In this document: positions 7,817 to 15,396 of the stretch, piece after piece
Position numbering within the stretch: the first letter of the stretch is position 1
Layout: each line of letters opens with the position of its first letter
NCBI GenBank assembly: GCA_020636505.1
Contig: JACJXR010000001.1
Location: 372,001-436,000 of the forward strand
Length of the DNA: 64,000 nt
Direction: 5' to 3'
Source of the DNA: Chitinophagales bacterium
GTDB taxonomy: Bacteria > Bacteroidota > Bacteroidia > Chitinophagales > Chitinophagaceae
The notes under the pieces: model-generated
Databases searched by the model: none
Seen by the model: only the letters and a program-made list of their open reading frames with translations
What the model was told of the DNA's origin: nothing
Translations under genes and position numbers: made by a program

Positions 7817-8671
7817 ATGCGTAAGCTACTATATATTATATCATTATCAATAGTATTTGTTTTGCCCGCAAAGGCACAAACATTCTTTACAGGTACTGAA
7901 TATGGTATATCTCTGGGTGGTTCGCAGTACTTCGGAGATTTGAATGACCGATATGGCTTTCAAACTGTGCATCCTGCAGGCGGCGTTTTCACACGTATAC
8001 ATTTGAATCCATTTATAGCAGTGCGTATAGGCGCCTCTTATACGCAGGTTTCTTACGATGATAAGTTGTCTAATAACGATTTCAACAAGGCTCGGAACCT
8101 GAATTTCAAAAGTGACATCTTGGAAGCGGCGATTTTCACCGAATTCAATTTCTTCAGATTCTATACCGGTGAAGAAAAAAGTCGTTTTACACCATACCTC
8201 GTAGGTGGTATCGGCTTATTCTACTACAATCCATACACTACATACCTCGGAAGAAAATATTACCTACGTACACTTGGCACAGAAGGCCAATATGTCGGCT
8301 ATGGTGACAGAGATTATTCAACATTCAGCCTTTGCTTCCCTGTTGGTGCAGGTATCAAGTACTGGATAGCACCCGGTGTCAACTTCGGGTTCGAAATATC
8401 AGACCGACTGACGGTTACCGATTATATGGACGATGTAAGCTCTACTTACGTCGGAATAGATAAGTTCCCGAGCTCAGCGGGAGTTGTCAATACCGCTGGT
8501 GCACTTCAAGACCGTTCTTTGGAAGTCGGCACTGTGGCACTTGGCAGAGAAGGTAAGCAGAGGGGCAACTCAGCCAGTAAAGATCAGTACATGATGTTTA
8601 CTTTCAGCTTGTCTTTCCAACTGAAAACATACCGCTGCCCAACATACATGAAGCAGTTCCAGATATACTAA
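7817..8671 (+). CDS. DUF6089 outer membrane beta-barrel protein
   Basis: About 284 residues from ATG 7817. The signal peptide MRKLLYIISLSIVFVLPAKAQ is followed by an OmpA-type 8-strand-like barrel: TGTEYGISLGGSQYFGDLND, FIAVRIGASYTQVSYDD, PYLVGGIGLFYYNP, PVGAGIKYW. This matches DUF6089, found near envelope-biogenesis genes in Bacteroidota; function unknown. Its TAA stop (8669-8671) overlaps the stop of the convergent acetyltransferase gene by 4 bases, and I see no terminator between them. Confidence 0.85.
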   Translation: MRKLLYIISLSIVFVLPAKAQTFFTGTEYGISLGGSQYFGDLNDRYGFQTVHPAGGVFTRIHLNPFIAVRIGASYTQVSYDDKLSNNDFNKARNLNFKSDILEAAIFTEFNFFRFYTGEEKSRFTPYLVGGIGLFYYNPYTTYLGRKYYLRTLGTEGQYVGYGDRDYSTFSLCFPVGAGIKYWIAPGVNFGFEISDRLTVTDYMDDVSSTYVGIDKFPSSAGVVNTAGALQDRSLEVGTVALGREGKQRGNSASKDQYMMFTFSLSFQLKTYRCPTYMKQFQIY

Positions 8672-9126
8672 AAGTTAAGGCTGACATTTATCCACTCGCC
8701 GTCAAAATCGACATTGTATTTTTTATAGAAGTTGATTGCGGGCTCATTCCAATCAAGCACTTGCCACATCATTCCGCTGTATTCTTTTTCTTTCGCTATC
8801 TCTATCAGTTTGTCCAATAGGATCTTGCCGATACCTTTCCCGCGATACTCTTCGGTCACAAGTAGGTCTTCCAAATACATGCGTTGCCCTTTCCATGTAG
8901 AGTATCTGATGTAGTAAAGTGCAAAGCCCGCTACCAATCCATCCACCTCGGCTACTATTGCCCACCAGACAGGCTGTTCTCCAAATCCGCTTTCTTGAAA
9001 ATGTTCCAAACTTACAGTTACAGCATCAGGCTCGCGCTCATACACTGCCAACTCTGTTATCAATTCCAGTAAACGAGGGCAATCTTCCCTCTTTGCATCT
9101 CTGATTATTACTTGCTCCATATTCAT
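8668..9126 (-). CDS. GNAT family N-acetyltransferase
   Basis: About 152 residues from ATG 9126 (MNMEQVIIRDAKRED); ATG 9120 is equally possible. The GNAT acetyl-CoA fold is clear: LYLED-like strand MYLEDLLVTEEYRGKGIGK with the R-G-K-G-I-G pyrophosphate loop, then WQVLDWNEPAINFYKKY. It resembles the SAT/diamine acetyltransferase subgroup, but the acceptor substrate cannot be read from sequence. The gene stands alone, divergent from porX and overlapping the DUF6089 gene by 4 bases at the stop codons. Confidence 0.88.
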   Translation of the reverse strand: MNMEQVIIRDAKREDCPRLLELITELAVYEREPDAVTVSLEHFQESGFGEQPVWWAIVAEVDGLVAGFALYYIRYSTWKGQRMYLEDLLVTEEYRGKGIGKILLDKLIEIAKEKEYSGMMWQVLDWNEPAINFYKKYNVDFDGEWINVSLNF

Positions 9127-9256
9127 TCCGCAATACCTTTGGGATATTTCCGTTAAAAATAACAAGAGTTATAAACTTGCGTTAAAAGCAAGACACTTTA
9201 TACTTAGAAACGTACTTTTAGCGTAATTACAGTAATAGCAACTTGAAATACACTAC

Positions 9257-10813
9257 ATGAGCGCAATACAGGGAACAATACTTTGGGTGGACGACGAAAT
9301 GGAGTCTCTAAAGTCACAAATTCTTTTTCTTCAAAACAAAGGCTACGACGTAACATCGCTTACAAACGGTCATGATGCCATCGAATGGCTCAAAACCAAC
9401 AATGCAGATGTTGTGTTGCTTGACGAAAGTATGCCGGGTATCACAGGCTTAGAGACTTTGGCGGAGATAAAAGACATTAAGCCCAACCTTCCTGTGGTGA
9501 TGGTCACCAAAAACGAGGCCGAATACATCATGGAAGAGGCCATAGGTGCTCAAATAACAGACTATCTCATCAAGCCGGTGAATCCCAATCAAGTATTGCT
9601 ATCTCTGAAAAAGATATTGGATGGCAAGAGATTGGTATCCGAAAAAACCACTTCGGGCTACCAACAGGATTTCAGAAATCTGTTCATGGCACTCAGTTCA
9701 GACCAAAGTCATGAAGAGTGGAAAGAACTGTACAAAAAGCTGATATACTGGGAGCTGGAGATGAGCCGCAGTGAAAGCACGGAGATGATGGAGGTGCTCA
9801 CCTCTCAAAAATCAGAAGCGAATACCGAGTTTTTCAAGTTCGTACAAAGAAACTATCAAGATTGGATAGCAGGTGACGATTCTCCTTTGCTTTCGCACAA
9901 TGTGTTCAAGGAAAAGATAGCTCCGCACATCAATCCGGATAAGCCTACTTTCCTGATAGTCATCGATAATCTTCGATACGACCAATGGAAGGTATTGGAA
10001 CCGATAATCACAAGTACTTTCAGGCTGTTGGAAGAAGATATGTTCTACAGCATACTACCGACAGCTACACAATACGCACGTAATGCACTGTTCGCAGGTT
10101 TGTTGCCGATGGATATTGAAAAGAAGTTCCCCAACGAATGGAAGAACGATGACGACGAAGGTGGGAAAAACATGTTTGAAGAGGTGTTTCTCAATTATCA
10201 GATGAAGCAACTCGGACTTGGTGATTTGAAGACACAATATTTAAAGATCACCAATAACGAGAACGGGAAGCACTTCGAAGACGAGGTACACAACTATCTG
10301 AACAATGACTTGTCTGTTATCGTATACAACTTTGTGGACATGTTGTCACACGCTCGTACCGAAATGGAAGTACTGAAAGAATTGGCAGGTGATGAAACAT
10401 CTTATCGCTCACTTACCGTAAGTTGGTTCGAACATTCTCCATTGTACAGAGCATTGAAGAAGATTGCGAATAAAGACATACAACTTATGATCACCACAGA
10501 TCATGGTACCGTAAGAGTGAAAACACCGAGCAAATGTATCGGCGACAGAAGAACCACAACCAACCTAAGATATAAGCTGGGACGCAATCTTCAGTATGAA
10601 GACAAGGATGTATTGGCATTCAGGAACCCCAATGATGCAGGTCTTCCCAAACCCAACATCAGCTCAACATTCATATTTGCAAAAGAAGATATTTTCCTTT
10701 GTTACCCTAATAATTACAATCATTATGTAAATTACTACCGCAATACCTTCCAGCACGGTGGTATTTCTCTTGAAGAAATGCTTGTGCCGGTCATAAGGTT
10801 AGAAAGTAAGTAG
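9257..10813 (+). CDS. porX: T9SS response regulator PorX (receiver + PglZ domain)
   Basis: A 518-residue two-domain regulator. Residues 1-125 are a CheY-like receiver with the acidic pair Asp12-Asp13, phospho-acceptor Asp56 (LLDESMP), Thr84 and Lys107. The remainder is a PglZ/alkaline-phosphatase-like domain with metal-site motifs FLIVIDNLRYDQW, SILPTATQYARNALFAGLLP and ITTDHGT. PorX is known to partner with the sensor PorY and to control type IX secretion genes; its PglZ domain is a nucleotide phosphodiesterase in characterised members. A T9SS cargo is encoded at 42.6 kb. It starts a short unit with the membrane protein 8 bases downstream. Confidence 0.93.
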   Translation: MSAIQGTILWVDDEMESLKSQILFLQNKGYDVTSLTNGHDAIEWLKTNNADVVLLDESMPGITGLETLAEIKDIKPNLPVVMVTKNEAEYIMEEAIGAQITDYLIKPVNPNQVLLSLKKILDGKRLVSEKTTSGYQQDFRNLFMALSSDQSHEEWKELYKKLIYWELEMSRSESTEMMEVLTSQKSEANTEFFKFVQRNYQDWIAGDDSPLLSHNVFKEKIAPHINPDKPTFLIVIDNLRYDQWKVLEPIITSTFRLLEEDMFYSILPTATQYARNALFAGLLPMDIEKKFPNEWKNDDDEGGKNMFEEVFLNYQMKQLGLGDLKTQYLKITNNENGKHFEDEVHNYLNNDLSVIVYNFVDMLSHARTEMEVLKELAGDETSYRSLTVSWFEHSPLYRALKKIANKDIQLMITTDHGTVRVKTPSKCIGDRRTTTNLRYKLGRNLQYEDKDVLAFRNPNDAGLPKPNISSTFIFAKEDIFLCYPNNYNHYVNYYRNTFQHGGISLEEMLVPVIRLESK

Positions 10814-10821
10814 TAATAATC

Positions 10822-11310
10822 GTGGCATATTCCCTCAGTAAGTCAGAACGTTACGCTGAAGTAATTTCAGCATTATTGTTGATTGCCCTAATAGGCGGTA
10901 CAATCTTTTCCTATGTCCGGATGCCCGAAATGATACCTACGGGGCTGAACGAGATGGGTGCTCCCGATCATTATGAGAACAGATACATCCTGTTGATGTT
11001 TCCACTATTGGGAGTAATTCTGTTTTTGAGCATCTCCTTCATCAATTTCTTCCTCATAAAATACAGAGATAATACCATTGAAGGAAGGCAACCTCAGCAT
11101 GCAGGTATAGTATGGTTGTTGAGGATGGCCAAATTGGTGATAATGTCTGGGTTGGCCATCAGTGTAATGGAGATAGTAAGGGCAGTTTATCTCGACAACA
11201 GCTTTGTATCCGACAGTGTGTTTGTTTGCGAGGGTATACTTGCCGCATTCGTTTTTCTTTTTGTGTTGATGCATGTGATAGACCGATTGAGGTCGCCGCA
11301 AATGCGATAG
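10822..11310 (+). CDS. Small integral membrane protein, DUF1648-like
   Basis: A 162-residue protein with four predicted membrane helices (about 15-32, 53-75, 97-115, 132-152). The periplasmic-side segment MPEMIPTGLNEMGAPDHYENR resembles the IP-x-HF/LN-x-x-G-x-PD motif of DUF1648 proteins. Translation starts at GTG; no ATG is near. It begins 8 bases after porX and is probably co-transcribed, but no functional link to the T9SS is known to me. Confidence 0.65.
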   Translation: MAYSLSKSERYAEVISALLLIALIGGTIFSYVRMPEMIPTGLNEMGAPDHYENRYILLMFPLLGVILFLSISFINFFLIKYRDNTIEGRQPQHAGIVWLLRMAKLVIMSGLAISVMEIVRAVYLDNSFVSDSVFVCEGILAAFVFLFVLMHVIDRLRSPQMR

Positions 11311-11391
11311 TATTTTCACAAAAATTTACACAAAGGTCGCCGCAAACCAATATATAAATCATTAAACTTGTAGAAAGCAGTTTTTGTATTT

Positions 11392-12402
11392 ATGGAAACG
11401 GAACCATTGCAAGAAAACACGGAAGAAATTCAACAAGCCTCTTCCGGAACCAATGCGATAGAACAACTTATCACACAGATAGAAAAAGTCATTCGTGGTA
11501 AACGCCACCAAGTGGAGATGGTTATCACCGCACTGCTTGCAGGCGGCCATATTTTGATGGAGGACAATCCCGGTACAGGTAAAACCGTGCTTGCGCGAAC
11601 ATTGGCGCAATGCATCAGTGGACAAAACGAAACAGGGCATGTGATATTCAAGCGTATACAGTTCACTCCCGACCTGCTGCCGATGGATCTTATCGGTACA
11701 TACGTTTTCGATGATGCTCAAAAAGACTTTGTTTTCAAAAAGGGTCCACTATTCTGTAACGTATTGTTGGCCGACGAAATAAACCGCGCATCACCCAAAG
11801 TACAGAGTGCATTGCTCGAAGCCATGGCCGAACACCAAATAACCGCAGGCGATGCCACACTGAAATTGGAGAACCTGTTCTTCACGATAGCCACACAGAA
11901 CCCGATTGAAATGGAGGGCACTTACCCACTGCCTGCGGCACAGCTCGACAGGTTTTTCATGAAGATATATTTCGGCTATGTGGATGAAGCAACAGAAATA
12001 GACATATACAAGAACTACCTGGATATTGCAGACAATCTTGTAACGCTTGAGCAGGTATTGAATATGAACGACATACTTTCTTTGCGCAATGAGGTTGAAA
12101 ATGTTTTTGTACACGATGAGATTATAAAAGCGGTCAGCAATATAGTACGAGGTACGCGCGAACATCAGGATATATCCTTAGGAGCTTCCACTCGTAGCGG
12201 TATTTCCTTCTTGAAATGTTTGCGTGCTTATGCTTTGGTACGCGGCAGGTCTTTTGTTATCGAGGATGATGTGAAAGATATAGCCCGCGAGGTATTGGAG
12301 CATCGCCTACTTTACCGCAACAAAGACGGAAAGCAACACGCCCTAAACAATATCATAACCAAAGAGGCGGACCGATTAGCCAAACTTAAGCTCTATTCTT
12401 AG
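11392..12402 (+). CDS. MoxR family AAA+ ATPase
   Basis: A 336-residue MoxR ATPase. Walker A GTGKT is at 61-65, Walker B is LLADEINRASPKVQSALLEAM, and the sensor and arginine-finger regions ATQNPIEMEGTYPLPAAQLDRF and GASTRSG are intact, with the MoxR lid domain at the C-terminus. MoxR proteins act as chaperones for VWA-domain or DUF58 partners. Those partners usually follow in an operon (DUF58, batA-E), but here a TPR protein follows after 6 bases instead. A BatA-like VWA protein is encoded at 61-63 kb. Confidence 0.92.
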   Translation: METEPLQENTEEIQQASSGTNAIEQLITQIEKVIRGKRHQVEMVITALLAGGHILMEDNPGTGKTVLARTLAQCISGQNETGHVIFKRIQFTPDLLPMDLIGTYVFDDAQKDFVFKKGPLFCNVLLADEINRASPKVQSALLEAMAEHQITAGDATLKLENLFFTIATQNPIEMEGTYPLPAAQLDRFFMKIYFGYVDEATEIDIYKNYLDIADNLVTLEQVLNMNDILSLRNEVENVFVHDEIIKAVSNIVRGTREHQDISLGASTRSGISFLKCLRAYALVRGRSFVIEDDVKDIAREVLEHRLLYRNKDGKQHALNNIITKEADRLAKLKLYS

Positions 12403-12408
12403 TAACGG

Positions 12409-14412
12409 ATGAAGAGGTTACAGTATAAAAATGCAAGATCCTTCTTCGTTATACTGTGCGTATTATTCGTACCGTACGGGGCAGCATATGCACAATCTCA
12501 ACCTGTCAAGACAGGACCCAATGCAGCCAAAAGGTATGAAATAGACGCAAAGCGCATCGGTACAAGCATGTACAGTGATGATGCCTTGCCTCGTTCCCGC
12601 GAATTCAAACGTATAGACAGCACCTACTATGTAGGCTGGATGTACGAAGGTGTGTACAAGTACGAACATGCAGCAGACTATATAGGCTTCAAACATGCTG
12701 CAGTACCTTTGGAACGCGCGTTGAGGCTTATGGAGCGCGACTATAAAAAAGAACTGCGCACTCGAACATCCGACCTTATCAAGTATTATCCAGTTTACTT
12801 TTATCATTTCGAGTACACTACTATAGCCTTCTACCTATTGATGTGTTACAACAATATGGAGGAGCCCGAAAAAGCATTCGCCTTACTCAACAAAGTCAAA
12901 AGCTATAATTTTCAGCGCGACTATTTCAACATGGACGTGTACAACCACATGGCTTGGACGGTACACCGGCATCGGTATTACACCCACGACAAATACGACT
13001 TCCTTAAAAACTCCATCGACCAAAACGAACGTTTGGCACAAACCTATTTGGACTCACAATTCAGACGCATTTCCATCAACAAAAGGTTGAACAGTCAGAT
13101 ATTCAGACCTGGATACGCAGAGCAAGAACAGATGTCGGTATATCACTACAAGTCTATCCTGTACAGTTATGCGCTCAATGTGGACTCAGCCGCATACTAC
13201 TACAACCTGATGAAGGATAATCACATCTTCCCTCACAACAATTATGCAACTTTTCGTTCCATATGCGGCGATTTTCGCGAAGCCGAGAAAGAATATGAAA
13301 AGGCTATGGAGCAAGATGCAGGTGACAAACGTCTGAAAGAATGGGCATACTACTCGGCCAATATTGACATATACAAAGCACAGCCTCAGACAGCCGTCGA
13401 GTTGATGAAAGACATGATAAAAGCCAACGGCTCAACTCCGGGATTCGGTTGGTACAATATCGCATTGGCCAGAGCTATGCACTATCATGGCAATATCAGT
13501 GAGTCGGAACGGTACATCAACAAAGCGGCAGAATTCAAAGAACTACACATCGGTACCACACTCAGTCAGGCACACTACGACTTCAGCACACAAATGGTGA
13601 AGTTGATGAACATAAATGCAAGCATTGAGCAACTGAAGTTTGAGAACAACGATTGGTGGTATAGTCCCAGAGTGCTTGCCAAACTGGCGAAAGCGGTAAC
13701 TGAAAAATATACGCTTCAGTTTCTCATCATCAACCAGTTTGCACAAAACCCCGAAAGGGACCGTGTGATCTACAAACTGTTCTCTACCGAAAGTACCGTA
13801 ACATGGGATGAGGTTTGGTACTTGATAAGCGACTTCAGCACACAGTACTTCATCAACCGTTTTGAACATGAGTTGCAGACGGATGAACGCACAGCCATTC
13901 GTAAATACTTCAAATACTTTATCGCAAAGCTCAAAATGAGCAGTGGCAAATATGATGAGGCAAGGTCGTTGCTCAATGAGATTTTGCAAGACAAGAACAT
14001 AGACGCAGAATACGAAAAGCTGTTCTTAGCCAGAGTATATCAGGCACAAGCCCAATGCGCCAAAGAACAAGAAGATACTAAAGCGTACGACACGTGGATG
14101 AACAACCTATACACAGAATACAGCGAGTTGATACCATCAACAGGGCTGCGAATGAAAATGAACTTGAAAACATCCGGTGAAGTAGATAGTGAATTGTTGG
14201 AACGTCTGAAAAATTGCAACATCGAATGGACAACAAACGCTGCTGGACCAACCGCCTACATCAACTTCACAAATACAAAAGAGGAAAAGCAAGTGAGTTA
14301 CCACGTTGTTGACACTAAAAAGAATAAGATCGTAGAAGATGCTCACTTCAGTTACGAAAGTCCTGAGAATGCCGGAAGAGCACTTGCCTACAAGCTGTTT
14401 AATGTAAACTAA
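12409..14412 (+). CDS. Secreted TPR-repeat protein
   Basis: A 667-residue protein with a signal peptide (hydrophobic 12-28, cleavage near AYAQ). Helical repeats with TPR character appear throughout, for example AFYLLMCYNNMEEPEKAFALL, GDFREAEKEYEKAMEQDAG, YNIALARAMHYHGNISESERYI and MSSGKYDEARSLLNEIL. The last 60 residues look like a small beta domain. It is probably exported to the periplasm or outer membrane and may act as a scaffold. Its tight spacing after moxR (6 bases) makes it a candidate partner of that ATPase. No specific family recognised. Confidence 0.72.
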   Translation: MKRLQYKNARSFFVILCVLFVPYGAAYAQSQPVKTGPNAAKRYEIDAKRIGTSMYSDDALPRSREFKRIDSTYYVGWMYEGVYKYEHAADYIGFKHAAVPLERALRLMERDYKKELRTRTSDLIKYYPVYFYHFEYTTIAFYLLMCYNNMEEPEKAFALLNKVKSYNFQRDYFNMDVYNHMAWTVHRHRYYTHDKYDFLKNSIDQNERLAQTYLDSQFRRISINKRLNSQIFRPGYAEQEQMSVYHYKSILYSYALNVDSAAYYYNLMKDNHIFPHNNYATFRSICGDFREAEKEYEKAMEQDAGDKRLKEWAYYSANIDIYKAQPQTAVELMKDMIKANGSTPGFGWYNIALARAMHYHGNISESERYINKAAEFKELHIGTTLSQAHYDFSTQMVKLMNINASIEQLKFENNDWWYSPRVLAKLAKAVTEKYTLQFLIINQFAQNPERDRVIYKLFSTESTVTWDEVWYLISDFSTQYFINRFEHELQTDERTAIRKYFKYFIAKLKMSSGKYDEARSLLNEILQDKNIDAEYEKLFLARVYQAQAQCAKEQEDTKAYDTWMNNLYTEYSELIPSTGLRMKMNLKTSGEVDSELLERLKNCNIEWTTNAAGPTAYINFTNTKEEKQVSYHVVDTKKNKIVEDAHFSYESPENAGRALAYKLFNVN

Positions 14413-14504
14413 CGATATGCTCTCCAAAACTTAACAATGAACCAATTGTATTTGCAGCCATGAAACCTTAGCTTTATAAGCCTTGTTTCAAAAGATTTTT
14501 GCAA

Positions 14505-15248
14505 ATGCAGGTCATCTCAATATATAACCTCAAAGGAGGCGTAGGTAAAACATCGTCTTGCGTGAATTTCGCCTACATGGCCGCCAAAGACGGTTTCAAC
14601 ACACTTATTTGGGATCTTGACCCACAGGGTGCTGCCAGCTTTTATTACAAAGCAAAGCCCAAACACAAATCTGCCACAAAGAAATTAGTAAAACAAAGCA
14701 TGGAATTGGATGATGCCATCCGTGCCACAGACTATTATCACCTTGATATTATTCCTGCAGACATCTCCAGCAGGAAAATAGACCTTATACTCGACGATGC
14801 AAAAAAATCGAAAAAGCAGCTGAAGAGAATCTTGAAAGACCTTTCGTCTGACTACGATTTTGTGTTCATAGACAGCCCGCCTGCATTCTCTTTGCTTGCA
14901 GACAATATATTCAACGCATCGGACATGGTGTTTATGCCTGTAATACCAACAACACTCTCCATTAGGGCGTTTCAGCTTGTACGCGAATATTTTGAAAAAC
15001 ATGGAATACCAGATGAAAAGCTCATGTGCTTCTTCACCATGGCCGACATGCGCAAGTCCATACACAACGAAGTGATGGCAGAACTCTACAAGAACAACAA
15101 GTTCTTCGAATACTACATCCCCAATCTCTCCGAAGTGGAAAAAATGGGTATACACCTTGCCCCGCTTGAGGTCTTTGCCCCTAGCAGCTACGCCAACACC
15201 TGTTATCGTGCTCTGTGGGGCGAGATAAAAGAAGGATTATTAGATTAA
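14505..15248 (+). CDS. ParA family ATPase
   Basis: About 247 residues from ATG 14505 (MQVISIYNLKGGVGKTSS); a TTG at 14499 would add two residues. Deviant Walker A KGGVGKTS lies at residues 10-17, A' is IWDLDPQGAAS, and Walker B is FVFIDSPPAFSLL. ParA/MinD-type ATPases position DNA, proteins or protein complexes. No ParB, parS-like sites or plasmid genes are nearby, and the gene is flanked by a TPR gene and gcvP, so chromosome segregation is not implied. An orphan ParA for intracellular positioning is the best reading. Confidence 0.88.
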   Translation: MQVISIYNLKGGVGKTSSCVNFAYMAAKDGFNTLIWDLDPQGAASFYYKAKPKHKSATKKLVKQSMELDDAIRATDYYHLDIIPADISSRKIDLILDDAKKSKKQLKRILKDLSSDYDFVFIDSPPAFSLLADNIFNASDMVFMPVIPTTLSIRAFQLVREYFEKHGIPDEKLMCFFTMADMRKSIHNEVMAELYKNNKFFEYYIPNLSEVEKMGIHLAPLEVFAPSSYANTCYRALWGEIKEGLLD

Positions 15249-15337
15249 TACATATATGGAATAACGCCCCATGTAGAAGTAGGCTTATCATATCATAGTC
15301 ATTGCTTATAAAAACCGGCTTAAACATGCTGTATTCT

Positions 15338-15367
15338 TTGCAAATACAGGCTATCCCGCTACCTTTG
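15338..15367 (+). promoter_or_regulatory. Promoter of gcvP
   Basis: TTG (15338-15340), a 19-base spacer and TACCTTTG (15360-15367) form a full consensus promoter. Only about 22 bases would be left as leader before ATG 15397. Confidence 0.8.
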
Positions 15368-15396
15368 CGTATTCTTAATTTTTTTGAAGGTAAATC

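Noticed and set aside
15368..15396. Glycine riboswitch before gcvP
   Set aside because: The promoter leaves only about 22-25 bases of leader, far too short for a riboswitch.
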